A DNA stretch of 6,074 bases from Cuniculiplasma sp. (GCA_023256455.1 JAGDXN010000029.1:6801-12874), one strand, 5' to 3'. Shown: positions 1-4,980, counted from the first letter of the stretch. Notes: generated from the sequence alone by a model not told the origin. Numbers and translations are program-made.

Positions 1-1
1 C

Positions 2-262
2 TCCAATATAGAAAATCTTGGTGCCAAAGTAAACCTGAGAGATAATGGAGAATTCAAAACAGACAATGGAAACATAATAGCCATGGCAGATTTTGGGTAC
101 ATATCTGATCCTGAGATTATTTCCCAACATCTTTCCCATATACCGGGGATTGTGGAACATGGCTTATTTATAAAGATGACAGCAAGGTCCATTGAAGGTC
201 ATGGGAATAGTGTAAGGGAACACGTATATTTTAAGAAAAATGGTGAAAGCCATAGTCAATGA
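2..262 (+). CDS. rpiA: Ribose-5-phosphate isomerase A, C-terminal part
   Basis: Open frame entering from the left edge and ending at TGA; 86 C-terminal residues are visible, so roughly the first 60 % of a usual ~225-residue RpiA is missing. The motif TDNGN followed by a hydrophobic strand, then ISDPE and HIPGIVEHGLF, is the typical end of the RpiA fold (usual form: TDNGN-IxD, then DP, then IPGVVENGLF). RpiA interconverts ribose 5-phosphate and ribulose 5-phosphate in the cytoplasm, in the pentose phosphate pathway that supplies nucleotides. The active-site residues lie upstream and cannot be checked. After GLF there is a tail of about 30 residues (ARSIEGHGNSVREHVYFKK...) longer than the short end of many bacterial RpiA. 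The assignment rests on motif recognition; being a fragment keeps the confidence below certainty. Confidence 0.85.
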   Translation, partial: SNIENLGAKVNLRDNGEFKTDNGNIIAMADFGYISDPEIISQHLSHIPGIVEHGLFIKMTARSIEGHGNSVREHVYFKKNGESHSQ

Positions 263-331
263 AAAGATTGGAAGAAATAAAAAATGAAACATTGAAGAAA
301 AAATCTCAGGAATTAAATTTTTATGACTTCC

Positions 332-338
332 TTTTTTT
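332..338 (+). terminator. Poly-T terminator after rpiA
   Basis: A run of seven T, 70 bases after the rpiA stop and before the next promoter. Archaeal RNA polymerase commonly terminates at such T tracts without needing a hairpin. The position between an ended gene and a new TATA box supports the role. Confidence 0.5.
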
Positions 339-381
339 CTAAATTTTATAATTAAATATCCAAATATTATAAAAATGATTC

Positions 382-409
382 AGTTTCATGGAATCCATTA
401 ATTGAAACT
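382..409. repeat. Inverted repeat beside the TATA box, possible operator
   Basis: Perfect 7-base arms AGTTTCA (382-388) and TGAAACT (403-409) are separated by 14 bases, which contain most of a second small inverted repeat ATGGA-A-TCCAT (388-398). The right arm covers the BRE position and touches the TATA box that starts at 409. A dimeric regulator bound here would block TFB/TBP. Arms of this length also occur by chance several times in 6 kb, so it is the position that makes it notable. No binding protein can be named. Confidence 0.3.
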
Positions 410-417
410 TTATAAAT
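404..417 (+). promoter_or_regulatory. BRE/TATA promoter of the RAM-UPF0147-regulator operon
   Basis: Purine-rich GAAAC (404-408) directly followed by TTTATAAAT (409-417), a good archaeal BRE/TATA pair. Transcription should begin about 25 bases downstream, near 439, giving a leader of about 45 bases before the first gene. A second, weaker AT element (ATTATAAAA, around 366-374) lies upstream. The same TTTATAAAT octamer-plus-one recurs before the MFS gene. Confidence 0.6.
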
Positions 418-468
418 GAAGGGATATGTAAATGTTAAATGCATTGAAATAATACGGATAAGACTTTT

Positions 469-474
469 GAGGTG
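469..474 (+). promoter_or_regulatory. Shine-Dalgarno site of the RAM gene
   Basis: GAGGTG, complementary to the archaeal 16S rRNA 3' end, eight bases before the ATG at 483. It fixes the start of the first gene and fits its leadered transcript. Confidence 0.6.
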
Positions 475-482
475 TTTTCTTA

Positions 483-797
483 ATGCAGAACAGCCATATA
501 GAGGTGGAACTTGACAAATATTACGACAAAAAGATTGTGACAGCCATCGTCGGGGTAAGGGTTGATGTTAGCAGAGTCGAGAATATAGCTGCTGAAATTG
601 TATCCGACACCCACGTGGAAGATGTGTTTGTTGTGACTGGAGACTTCGACATAATCATAAAGGTAAGGTTCCCTGACTATGGAGAGTTCCAGAAATATAT
701 CCTGAATAGATTAAGCAAGGTTCAGGGTGTCAAAGATTCAAAAACAATGATGGTTGTGAGCATTAAGAAGGAAAACAGCCGAGTCTTTGTGGAGTGA
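483..797 (+). CDS. Stand-alone Lrp/AsnC effector (RAM) domain protein
   Basis: A 104-residue protein made only of the ligand-binding domain of Lrp/AsnC regulators. Visible beta-alpha-beta-beta-alpha-beta order: strand 18-26 (IVTAIVGVRV), helix about 29-42, strand 46-52, the conserved TGDFD turn at 52-56, strand 57-63, helix 66-79, last strand 84-93. The usual N-terminal helix-turn-helix (about 60 residues) is absent, and the DNA before the start is a promoter and leader, so this is not a truncated reading of a longer gene. Such stand-alone modules form dimers and higher rings that bind amino acids or other small effectors, and may act by joining full-length Lrp proteins; the ligand here is unknown. 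A good Shine-Dalgarno site supports the ATG. It is the first gene of a tight operon and its stop lies inside the ribosome-binding region of the next gene. The family call is strong, the exact role is inference. Confidence 0.88.
   Translation: MQNSHIEVELDKYYDKKIVTAIVGVRVDVSRVENIAAEIVSDTHVEDVFVVTGDFDIIIKVRFPDYGEFQKYILNRLSKVQGVKDSKTMMVVSIKKENSRVFVE
791..797 (+). promoter_or_regulatory. Shine-Dalgarno site deciding the UPF0147 start
   Basis: GGAGTGA ends five bases before ATG 803 and overlaps the stop codon of the previous gene. It favours ATG 803 over the GTG at 794, which lies inside this site and has no comparable sequence before it. Confidence 0.5.
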
Positions 798-802
798 TTG
801 GT

Positions 803-1063
803 ATGGATACGAAACTGTATAATGAGGTTATTTACCTGCTAGATGACATGGCACAGGACACGTCAGTGCCCAAGAACATTAGAAAAAATGCACAGGATGC
901 AAAGACAAAGATGGAGGAGCAAAAGGTAAGTCTCGATATCAGGTGTGCGACTGCCATATCTATGCTAGACGAGATATCCAATGACCCCAATGTGCCGTCC
1001 CATGGAAGAGCTGCACTCTATACAATCATAAGCAAACTTGAGGCACTTTCAAAAAGTAAATGA
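803..1063 (+). CDS. UPF0147 family protein
   Basis: An 86-residue, all-helical acidic protein matching the archaeal UPF0147 family (usually about 85-90 residues; function not established). The hallmark is LLDDMAQDTSVPKNIRK near the start. The protein contains two similar halves: residues 12-37 (LLDDMAQDTSVP...) and 54-79 (MLDEISNDPNVP...), offset by 42, each with a helix, an acidic ND/QD-x-x-VP turn and a second helix. I chose ATG 803 because of the GGAGTGA site just before it; a GTG at 794 would add three residues and overlap the preceding stop. The stop overlaps an in-frame ATG of the next gene (ATGA at 1060-1063), so co-transcription with both neighbours is likely. Nothing in the sequence shows an active site; a protein-protein adaptor is possible but is only a guess. 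Confidence 0.85.
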   Translation: MDTKLYNEVIYLLDDMAQDTSVPKNIRKNAQDAKTKMEEQKVSLDIRCATAISMLDEISNDPNVPSHGRAALYTIISKLEALSKSK

Positions 1064-1097
1064 AAATAATCCATGATATCAAACATATTTTTAGAAG

Positions 1098-1120
1098 AAT
1101 ATATATGTTAAAATTATATT
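1098..1120 (+). promoter_or_regulatory. Possible internal promoter of the winged-helix regulator
   Basis: Two AT elements, AATATATATG (1098-1107) and AAATTATATT (1111-1120), lie in a very A+T-rich stretch between the UPF0147 stop and the conserved part of the regulator. The second is centred about 26 bases before ATG 1141 and about 20 before ATG 1135, close to the spacing of leaderless archaeal transcripts. If real, the regulator can be made independently of the operon. Confidence 0.3.
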
Positions 1121-1134
1121 ATGAATCGATCGAA

Positions 1135-1509
1135 ATGGTAATGACAGAAGAAGAACAGAAACTGGCAAAGATATTGGTGACCTCAAACATACCCAGAAGT
1201 GTTGCATTTACACTTGTTTACACCAGAGGAAAGGAAGAGGTCACAAGCGTAGAGATTGAGAGAGAGACCGGGTTAAGGCAGCCAGAAGTCTCCATAGCCA
1301 TGCAATGGCTCAGGAGAAAGGGCTGGATAAATAAAAGAAACATGAAAAAAGAGGGAAAGGGCAGACCGGTACACGGATACAGGCTTTCCAAGGATTTTGA
1401 CGAAATAATCGAGGAGATTATTCAGGAACAGACAGACAAAATCAAAGAGATACAGGAAAACATAAAGGAACTTAACAACTTTAAGAGTAACTTTGCAGTT
1501 ACTCACTGA
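1135..1509 (+). CDS. Winged-helix transcriptional regulator with C-terminal coiled coil
   Basis: Predicted DNA-binding protein of the archaeal TrmB/ArsR-like winged-helix group. Numbered from ATG 1135 (124 residues): helix about 20-30 (IPRSVAFTLVYT), second helix 36-47 (VTSVEIERETGL), recognition helix 48-64 with the family signature RQPEVSIAM and RRKGW, a basic wing at 65-85 (KKEGKGRPVHGYRLS), then a charged coiled coil at 88-117 (IIEEIIQEQTDKIKEIQENI) likely used for dimerisation. The frame extends to ATG 1060, which overlaps the UPF0147 stop as ATGA and would give 149 residues. I prefer 1135 (or 1141) because bases 1060-1134 are extremely A+T-rich, hold TATA-like elements and lack family features, but the longer form cannot be excluded. 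No ligand domain is present; the RAM protein encoded two genes upstream could provide sensing, which is inference. The 3' end overlaps the convergent GH15 gene by 11 bases. Confidence 0.85.
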   Translation: MVMTEEEQKLAKILVTSNIPRSVAFTLVYTRGKEEVTSVEIERETGLRQPEVSIAMQWLRRKGWINKRNMKKEGKGRPVHGYRLSKDFDEIIEEIIQEQTDKIKEIQENIKELNNFKSNFAVTH

Positions 1510-3316
1510 TTTTTTTCTTAGCTTCGTTAAGCCTGTAAATACACCTTATTATCCCAAGATGGGTAATGGCCTGAGGAAAATTACCTATTAATTCTCCTGT
1601 ATTTATTTCAACCTCTTCGCTGAATAGATTAAGATGGTTTCCCATACCCATAAGTTTTCTGAGCAGATTTTCTGCATCCTGGATTTTTCCCATAAGAATC
1701 ATATCTTCTATGTACCAGAATGAGAGAAGAAGAAATGCATTATCCTTACCCTTAAGACCATCATCGTTCAGATATCTTCTGAAAAGGCATTCATCAAACA
1801 TCAGGTCCTTCTTAATTTTCTCCAGAGTATTCTGGAAGAGAGGATCATTTACATCCATAAATCCCGTAAGAGGAATTCTTAGAAGAGATCCATCCACATC
1901 CTTTCCCCCATAATACTGGACAAAATATCCATTTTCCTTATCTATTCCATTCTCCAATATGTCCTTCTTGATCTCATCTGCTATCTTCTGCCATTTTTCA
2001 TAATCCCCTGCATAATTCAATGATTTACCCAGTTTGATTGCCCTGTCATAGCCGAGCCAGCACATGACTTTGGAATAGGTATAATGTCTGGGTTCCGTCC
2101 TGAATTCCCAGATACTTGAATCAGGAACCTTCCATATATGTGCAATCCTGTCAAGAAGATCATTTACGAAATCCCACATGTATGAATTTACAATTCCGCC
2201 TATTACGGAAACGTTATAAATTGCATTTATGAATGAACCATATACATCCAGCTGAAACTGTTCTGATGCCAGATTCCCGAACCTGACTGGCCGGGAACCC
2301 ATGTATCCCTCATAATCAATCTCAATCTCCTTAAACTTGCTATCCCTGCCAACGCCGTAAAGAACCCGTATTTCCTCTCCGTCATTCAGTATTATATCCA
2401 TCATATCATAGAGGTATTTTGTTGAAACCCTCCTCAGCCCCATCATTGACAGGGCCTGAATTACGTAGGAAGTATCCCTCACCCAGGAATATCTATAATC
2501 CCAGTTTCTTTCACTTCCCACACACTCGGGAAGACTTGATGTTGGAGCTGCAACCATCATTCCTGAGGGATCGTGGAACAGGGCTCGTAGAGTTAAAGCG
2601 GATCTCACCGCTTCATCTCTCATTATGCCATTATATGTTGAATAAGAGATGAAGTCCTTCCAGAATTCCCTTGTTTCGATTAACCTCTGTTCTGTTTTAT
2701 AATTACTGTATTCATCCTCATTTCTCATTCCGTAAGACAGAATGAAGAATGTTCTGCTTCCCTTATCCAGATGTGCTCTGAATGAACCGTTCTCCTCCCT
2801 TATCTCCACAGAACTGAAAAGCCCCACCTTGAGGTCATTCTTTAAAAAAACGATCTTTTTAGAATCCATTATTCTCTTCAGCGGAGATATTTTGTAATCC
2901 AGTGTTGGCTTAAATTCTATGCCTATTTCAAGATCCTCTGACACCTCAACGATTCTGTGAAGTTCCGGAAAATTTATGCTTTCATACTCCGTAGCTGGCA
3001 TAAAATCTGTTATTTTCATTATCTTCTTTTCATTGCTGAAGAATTCAGTTATGAGAATCATACTGTCACTCTCATAATATTGCTCTACCTCCAGTTCATT
3101 AAAGTTCAGTATGGAAAGTTTAAATTTGCCCCCTTTCTTTGAATCCAGGATACTGTCAAACACAGGATCGGATGAAAAGTCTGGCAAACAGAGCCAGTCA
3201 ATGGTTCCGTTAATGCCTATCAGCGCAGCAGTCCTGTTGTTTGAAACCAGACCATGATTTTTTATACTGACATACCCATTTTTTTCTATATCCTTAATGT
3301 TTATTCTGGAATTCAT
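1499..3316 (-). CDS. GH15 glycoside hydrolase, trehalase or glucoamylase type
   Basis: A 605-residue cytoplasmic enzyme (no signal peptide or membrane segment) of glycoside hydrolase family 15, which inverts alpha-glucosidic bonds to release beta-glucose. Residues about 15-215 form the N-terminal beta-sandwich (HGLVSNNRTAALIGINGTIDWLCLP at 21-45); about 225-600 form the (alpha/alpha)6 barrel. Visible motifs: ERNWDYRYSWVRD (269-281), GYMGSRPVRFGN with SEQFQLDVYG (337-360), IWEFR with PRHYTYSKVMCW (402-420), and SEEVEINTGELIGNFPQAITH (566-586). The general acid is probably Glu404 and the general base Glu567, by comparison with the WEE and SEQ motifs of fungal glucoamylases, so the enzyme looks intact. 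Thermoplasma relatives of this architecture have been reported as acid-active trehalases, others as glucoamylases; the sequence alone does not settle the substrate. ATG 3316 gives the expected N-terminus directly before the conserved domain; no clear Shine-Dalgarno site is seen. It converges with the regulator and diverges from tRNA-Tyr. Confidence 0.92.
   Translation of the reverse strand: MNSRINIKDIEKNGYVSIKNHGLVSNNRTAALIGINGTIDWLCLPDFSSDPVFDSILDSKKGGKFKLSILNFNELEVEQYYESDSMILITEFFSNEKKIMKITDFMPATEYESINFPELHRIVEVSEDLEIGIEFKPTLDYKISPLKRIMDSKKIVFLKNDLKVGLFSSVEIREENGSFRAHLDKGSRTFFILSYGMRNEDEYSNYKTEQRLIETREFWKDFISYSTYNGIMRDEAVRSALTLRALFHDPSGMMVAAPTSSLPECVGSERNWDYRYSWVRDTSYVIQALSMMGLRRVSTKYLYDMMDIILNDGEEIRVLYGVGRDSKFKEIEIDYEGYMGSRPVRFGNLASEQFQLDVYGSFINAIYNVSVIGGIVNSYMWDFVNDLLDRIAHIWKVPDSSIWEFRTEPRHYTYSKVMCWLGYDRAIKLGKSLNYAGDYEKWQKIADEIKKDILENGIDKENGYFVQYYGGKDVDGSLLRIPLTGFMDVNDPLFQNTLEKIKKDLMFDECLFRRYLNDDGLKGKDNAFLLLSFWYIEDMILMGKIQDAENLLRKLMGMGNHLNLFSEEVEINTGELIGNFPQAITHLGIIRCIYRLNEAKKKISE
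1510..1516 (+). terminator. Poly-T terminator inside the convergent gene's 3' end
   Basis: Seven T begin directly after the regulator's TGA. On the other strand the same bases are AAA/AAG codons for the Lys residues near the GH15 C-terminus. The position fits an archaeal T-tract terminator for the + strand operon. Confidence 0.45.
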
Positions 3317-3369
3317 CCATAAAATATTGAATCATACCTAATAATGGAATTGGATTGCATACATGCGAA

Positions 3370-3379
3370 ATATTTTTAT
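3370..3379 (-). promoter_or_regulatory. Possible GH15 promoter, shared with tRNA-Tyr
   Basis: Read on the - strand the element is ATAAAAATAT, preceded by AAACTC. A start about 27 bases on, near 3346, would leave a leader of about 30 bases before ATG 3316. A weaker TTATTA element centred near 3342 would fit a leaderless transcript instead. A short inverted repeat GCAT-AC-ATGC (3357-3366) lies between the element and the predicted start. Confidence 0.35.
3370..3379 (+). promoter_or_regulatory. Probable tRNA-Tyr TATA box
   Basis: ATATTTTTAT centred about 28 bases before the first base of mature tRNA-Tyr, the same spacing as the TATA box before the tRNA-Thr gene at the right end. This spacing predicts a very short 5' leader for RNase P to remove. 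Confidence 0.45.
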
Positions 3380-3402
3380 GAGTTTATCAATACACATCCA
3401 TA

Positions 3403-3511
3403 CCCGGCTTAGCTCAGCTGGTAGAGCGGCGGACTGTAGAGGGAGATACGGCTGAATAGTCTAACTACCGCCGTAATCCGCAGGTCTCTGGTTCGAATCC
3501 GGAAGCCGGGA
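3403..3511 (+). tRNA. tRNA-Tyr (GTA) with an intron
   Basis: The gene folds as a complete cloverleaf once a 36-base intron is removed. Acceptor stem CCCGGCT (3403-3409) pairs with AGCCGGG (3504-3510); discriminator A at 3511. D stem GCTC/GAGC (3412-3415, 3424-3427) with loop AGCTGGTA. Anticodon stem GCGGA (3429-3433) with TCCGC (3477-3481); loop CTGTAG plus A after splicing, anticodon GTA at 3436-3438. Variable loop AGGTC. T stem TCTGG/CCGGA (3487-3491, 3499-3503) with loop TTCGAAT. The C1-G72 pair and A73 are the archaeal/eukaryotic identity elements for tyrosyl-tRNA synthetase. CCA is not encoded and must be added. It is transcribed away from the GH15 gene. Confidence 0.96.
3440..3475 (+). 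other. tRNA-Tyr intron at position 37/38
   Basis: A 36-base insertion in the anticodon loop, after G37; because both 3440 and 3476 are A, a shift by one base gives the same mature tRNA. A bulge-helix-bulge substrate for the splicing endonuclease can be drawn: central helix bases 32-35 (CTGT, 3434-3437) against 3470-3473 (GCCG) with a U-C mismatch at U33, three-base bulges AG|A and TA|A, and an inner helix starting with GG (3441-3442) against CC (3468-3469). The intron also contains a perfect alternative stem, TACGGC (3447-3452) with GCCGTA (3470-3475). Confidence 0.85.
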
Positions 3512-3516
3512 TTTTT
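3512..3516 (+). terminator. Poly-T terminator of tRNA-Tyr
   Basis: Five T immediately after the discriminator base, a usual place for termination of archaeal tRNA genes. Confidence 0.55.
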
Positions 3517-3530
3517 AATCCTGAATTGTT

Positions 3531-3547
3531 TTCAATCCGGGATTGAA
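3531..3547. repeat. Short perfect hairpin downstream of tRNA-Tyr
   Basis: TTCAATC (3531-3537) and GATTGAA (3541-3547) form a perfect 7-base stem with loop CGG. It lies 15 bases past the tRNA T tract and about 30 bases before the TATA box of the MFS gene, so it could be a regulator site or an RNA hairpin; no function is shown. Confidence 0.3.
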
Positions 3548-3569
3548 TGGCCCTGAGGAAATCCATATT

Positions 3570-3584
3570 GAAAAATTTATAAAT
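3570..3584 (+). promoter_or_regulatory. BRE/TATA promoter before the MFS gene
   Basis: GAAAAA (3570-3575) followed by TTTATAAAT (3576-3584), identical to the TATA box of the left operon. Its centre lies 25 bases before ATG 3605 and 132 before the MFS ATG, so the transcript probably starts at or near 3605. Confidence 0.6.
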
Positions 3585-3604
3585 TAATTGAGTATTGGAA
3601 AATA

Positions 3605-3715
3605 ATGGTTATTTGCAGTAAGGTTTTTCTTTCATGTCAGCGTGATTCCTTAAGAAGTTTTAAACAGGCTTTGCATAATTATTTCATTTTTGCAGTGAAG
3701 GGTGCCATTTTATGA
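3605..3715 (+). CDS. Possible 36-residue leader peptide upstream of the MFS gene
   Basis: A 36-codon ORF starting MVICSKVFLSC and ending FAVKGAIL, whose TGA overlaps the MFS start codon as ATGA (3712-3715). Its ATG lies 25 bases after the centre of a strong TATA box, where a leaderless archaeal mRNA would begin. The Shine-Dalgarno-like site of the MFS gene lies inside its last codons, so translation of the two could be coupled. The peptide is basic (five Lys/Arg against one Asp), has two Cys and a short hydrophobic end, and resembles no family I know. It may instead be a chance frame in a 5' untranslated region; ORFs this short arise easily. Confidence 0.35.
   Translation: MVICSKVFLSCQRDSLRSFKQALHNYFIFAVKGAIL
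3698..3704 (+). promoter_or_regulatory. Shine-Dalgarno site of the MFS gene
   Basis: AAGGGTG, a partial match to the archaeal GGAGGTGAT, seven bases before ATG 3712. It supports this start and suggests internal initiation on a longer mRNA rather than a leaderless one. Confidence 0.45.
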
Positions 3716-4929
3716 TAAGGGCTACGAGGCATCCGAAAACCAGCGATCATTCCCTGAGGCATTTTAAGGATGTTAATGAGAAAAGACTGTATCTGGTATG
3801 GCTCGGTATAACTCTTTGCAGAACTTCCAGCTTCGTTTTCAATCTCTACTTTATGTGGGTTATTGTAGTTAAATATGATTCAATATTTCTCTCAACCCTT
3901 GTTCCCACCATATCCCTTCTGGGATATGTCATAATATCACTGCCAGAGGGATTTATACTCGACAGATTTAACAGTTCCTATGTGGGCTTTATATCCACAA
4001 TTCTCCTTCTTTTTGCCTATGTGACACTTCTATTCTCCAGGACTCTTGAAACAATTTACACAGTTGATATTATATCATCAATCCTGACTGCCATTCTTTT
4101 CGATGCTTTCATCAAATCCAGCAAGGAGATTATGGACGATTCCAAAAATTCAACCGTATCTGCATTGAACCAGCTTGGTTCAGGGCTTTCAAACGTTCTT
4201 GGAATTATAATGGCCGGAATAATTCTTGTTTCCGCAAGAGAATATCTTGTTTATGTCCTAATATCCCTGACACTTATAGGTCTGCTTTCCGGCAAACCTT
4301 TTGAAATAAGGAAGGACAGGGAAAAGAGACCACGGAAGGGAGAGGTGAGACATGCAGTCAAAATGCTTGTACCCATAATGTTCCTGGCCCTTCTTTTGAA
4401 CGGCCTTTTTGTTTCCCTGATGATATTTGGCCCAACCATAATATACATAATTTTGAAAAAAGGATCAGATTCCTTTACCCTGTTTGAAATCGGAATTCCA
4501 ATGGGCACGCTTGTGGGTGGAATAATAGCAGCCGAAGTTGAAAGAAAACTTGAAAGGGCTGATGTAATGTTTTTTTCCATCCTTATTATGGGAATTCTGC
4601 TTATTTTAATATCCATAAGCAGAACACTTATTATTGATGTACCCGCAATGTTTTTCATAGGTATATTCACATCATTCATCGAGGTCCCTGCTTTTACTGT
4701 AATCTTAAAGGTAATTCCAAGGGAAATAATAGGAGAGGTTGACGCAATTGTGTTCCTTGTATTCACCGCATCGGCTCCATTCATGGCTGTAATTTTCACA
4801 CTTCTCACACCATTTATCGCCGTAACCACCATACTTCTTTACGCAGGCATATTTGCATGTTTAATTCCTGTACCATCATATTTTATTTCAAAAAATTTCC
4901 TGAAGCTGAGGCCCGAGGAATTCCTGTGA
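3712..4929 (+). CDS. MFS transporter, exporter-like, 12 membrane helices
   Basis: A 405-residue membrane protein of the major facilitator superfamily, of usual length. After a polar N-terminus (1-25), hydrophobic segments lie at about 26-51, 57-79, 90-109, 113-133, 150-173 and 177-193; a basic cytoplasmic loop (195-214, KDREKRPRKG) joins the halves; then about 216-247, 255-275, 285-303, 305-330, 342-366 and 368-393. The loop after helix 2, GFILDRFNSSYVGF (80-93), is a version of MFS motif A (G-x-x-x-D-R). The stretch SALNQLGSGLSNVLGIIMAG (150-169) resembles helix 5 of efflux-type members. A proton-driven exporter of drugs or metabolites is likely, but the substrate cannot be told. The ATG has a reasonable Shine-Dalgarno site and overlaps the stop of a short upstream ORF. 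The hydrolase gene follows after 51 bases and may be co-transcribed. Confidence 0.85.
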   Translation: MIRATRHPKTSDHSLRHFKDVNEKRLYLVWLGITLCRTSSFVFNLYFMWVIVVKYDSIFLSTLVPTISLLGYVIISLPEGFILDRFNSSYVGFISTILLLFAYVTLLFSRTLETIYTVDIISSILTAILFDAFIKSSKEIMDDSKNSTVSALNQLGSGLSNVLGIIMAGIILVSAREYLVYVLISLTLIGLLSGKPFEIRKDREKRPRKGEVRHAVKMLVPIMFLALLLNGLFVSLMIFGPTIIYIILKKGSDSFTLFEIGIPMGTLVGGIIAAEVERKLERADVMFFSILIMGILLILISISRTLIIDVPAMFFIGIFTSFIEVPAFTVILKVIPREIIGEVDAIVFLVFTASAPFMAVIFTLLTPFIAVTTILLYAGIFACLIPVPSYFISKNFLKLRPEEFL

Positions 4930-4980
4930 AAATTAAATTTACTATTTGAGCAAAATGAAAAAGAAAAAACAGCATAATCA

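Noticed and set aside
1126..1133. Palindrome TCGATCGA just before ATG 1135
   Set aside because: Eight-base palindromes are expected many times in 6 kb and no second copy or flanking symmetry is present.
1273..1506. 77-codon open frame on the - strand inside the winged-helix regulator
   Set aside because: Antisense to the recognition helix and coiled coil; the Phe/Leu-rich translation is the reverse of Lys/Glu-rich codons.
2419..2652. 77-codon open frame on the + strand inside the GH15 gene (and similar ones at 1710-1913 and 2957-3142)
   Set aside because: They lie opposite the conserved GH15 motifs, have no promoter or Shine-Dalgarno site, and translate to unstructured composition.
3383..3391. 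TTTATCAAT as TATA box for tRNA-Tyr
   Set aside because: It is only 16 bases from the mature 5' end, which would put the transcription start inside the tRNA.
4251..4832. 193-codon open frame on the - strand inside the MFS gene
   Set aside because: It is the mirror of a membrane-protein gene: low-complexity Ile/Ser/Thr/Pro-rich translation, no start signals, no family features, while the + strand frame has clear helices and MFS motifs.
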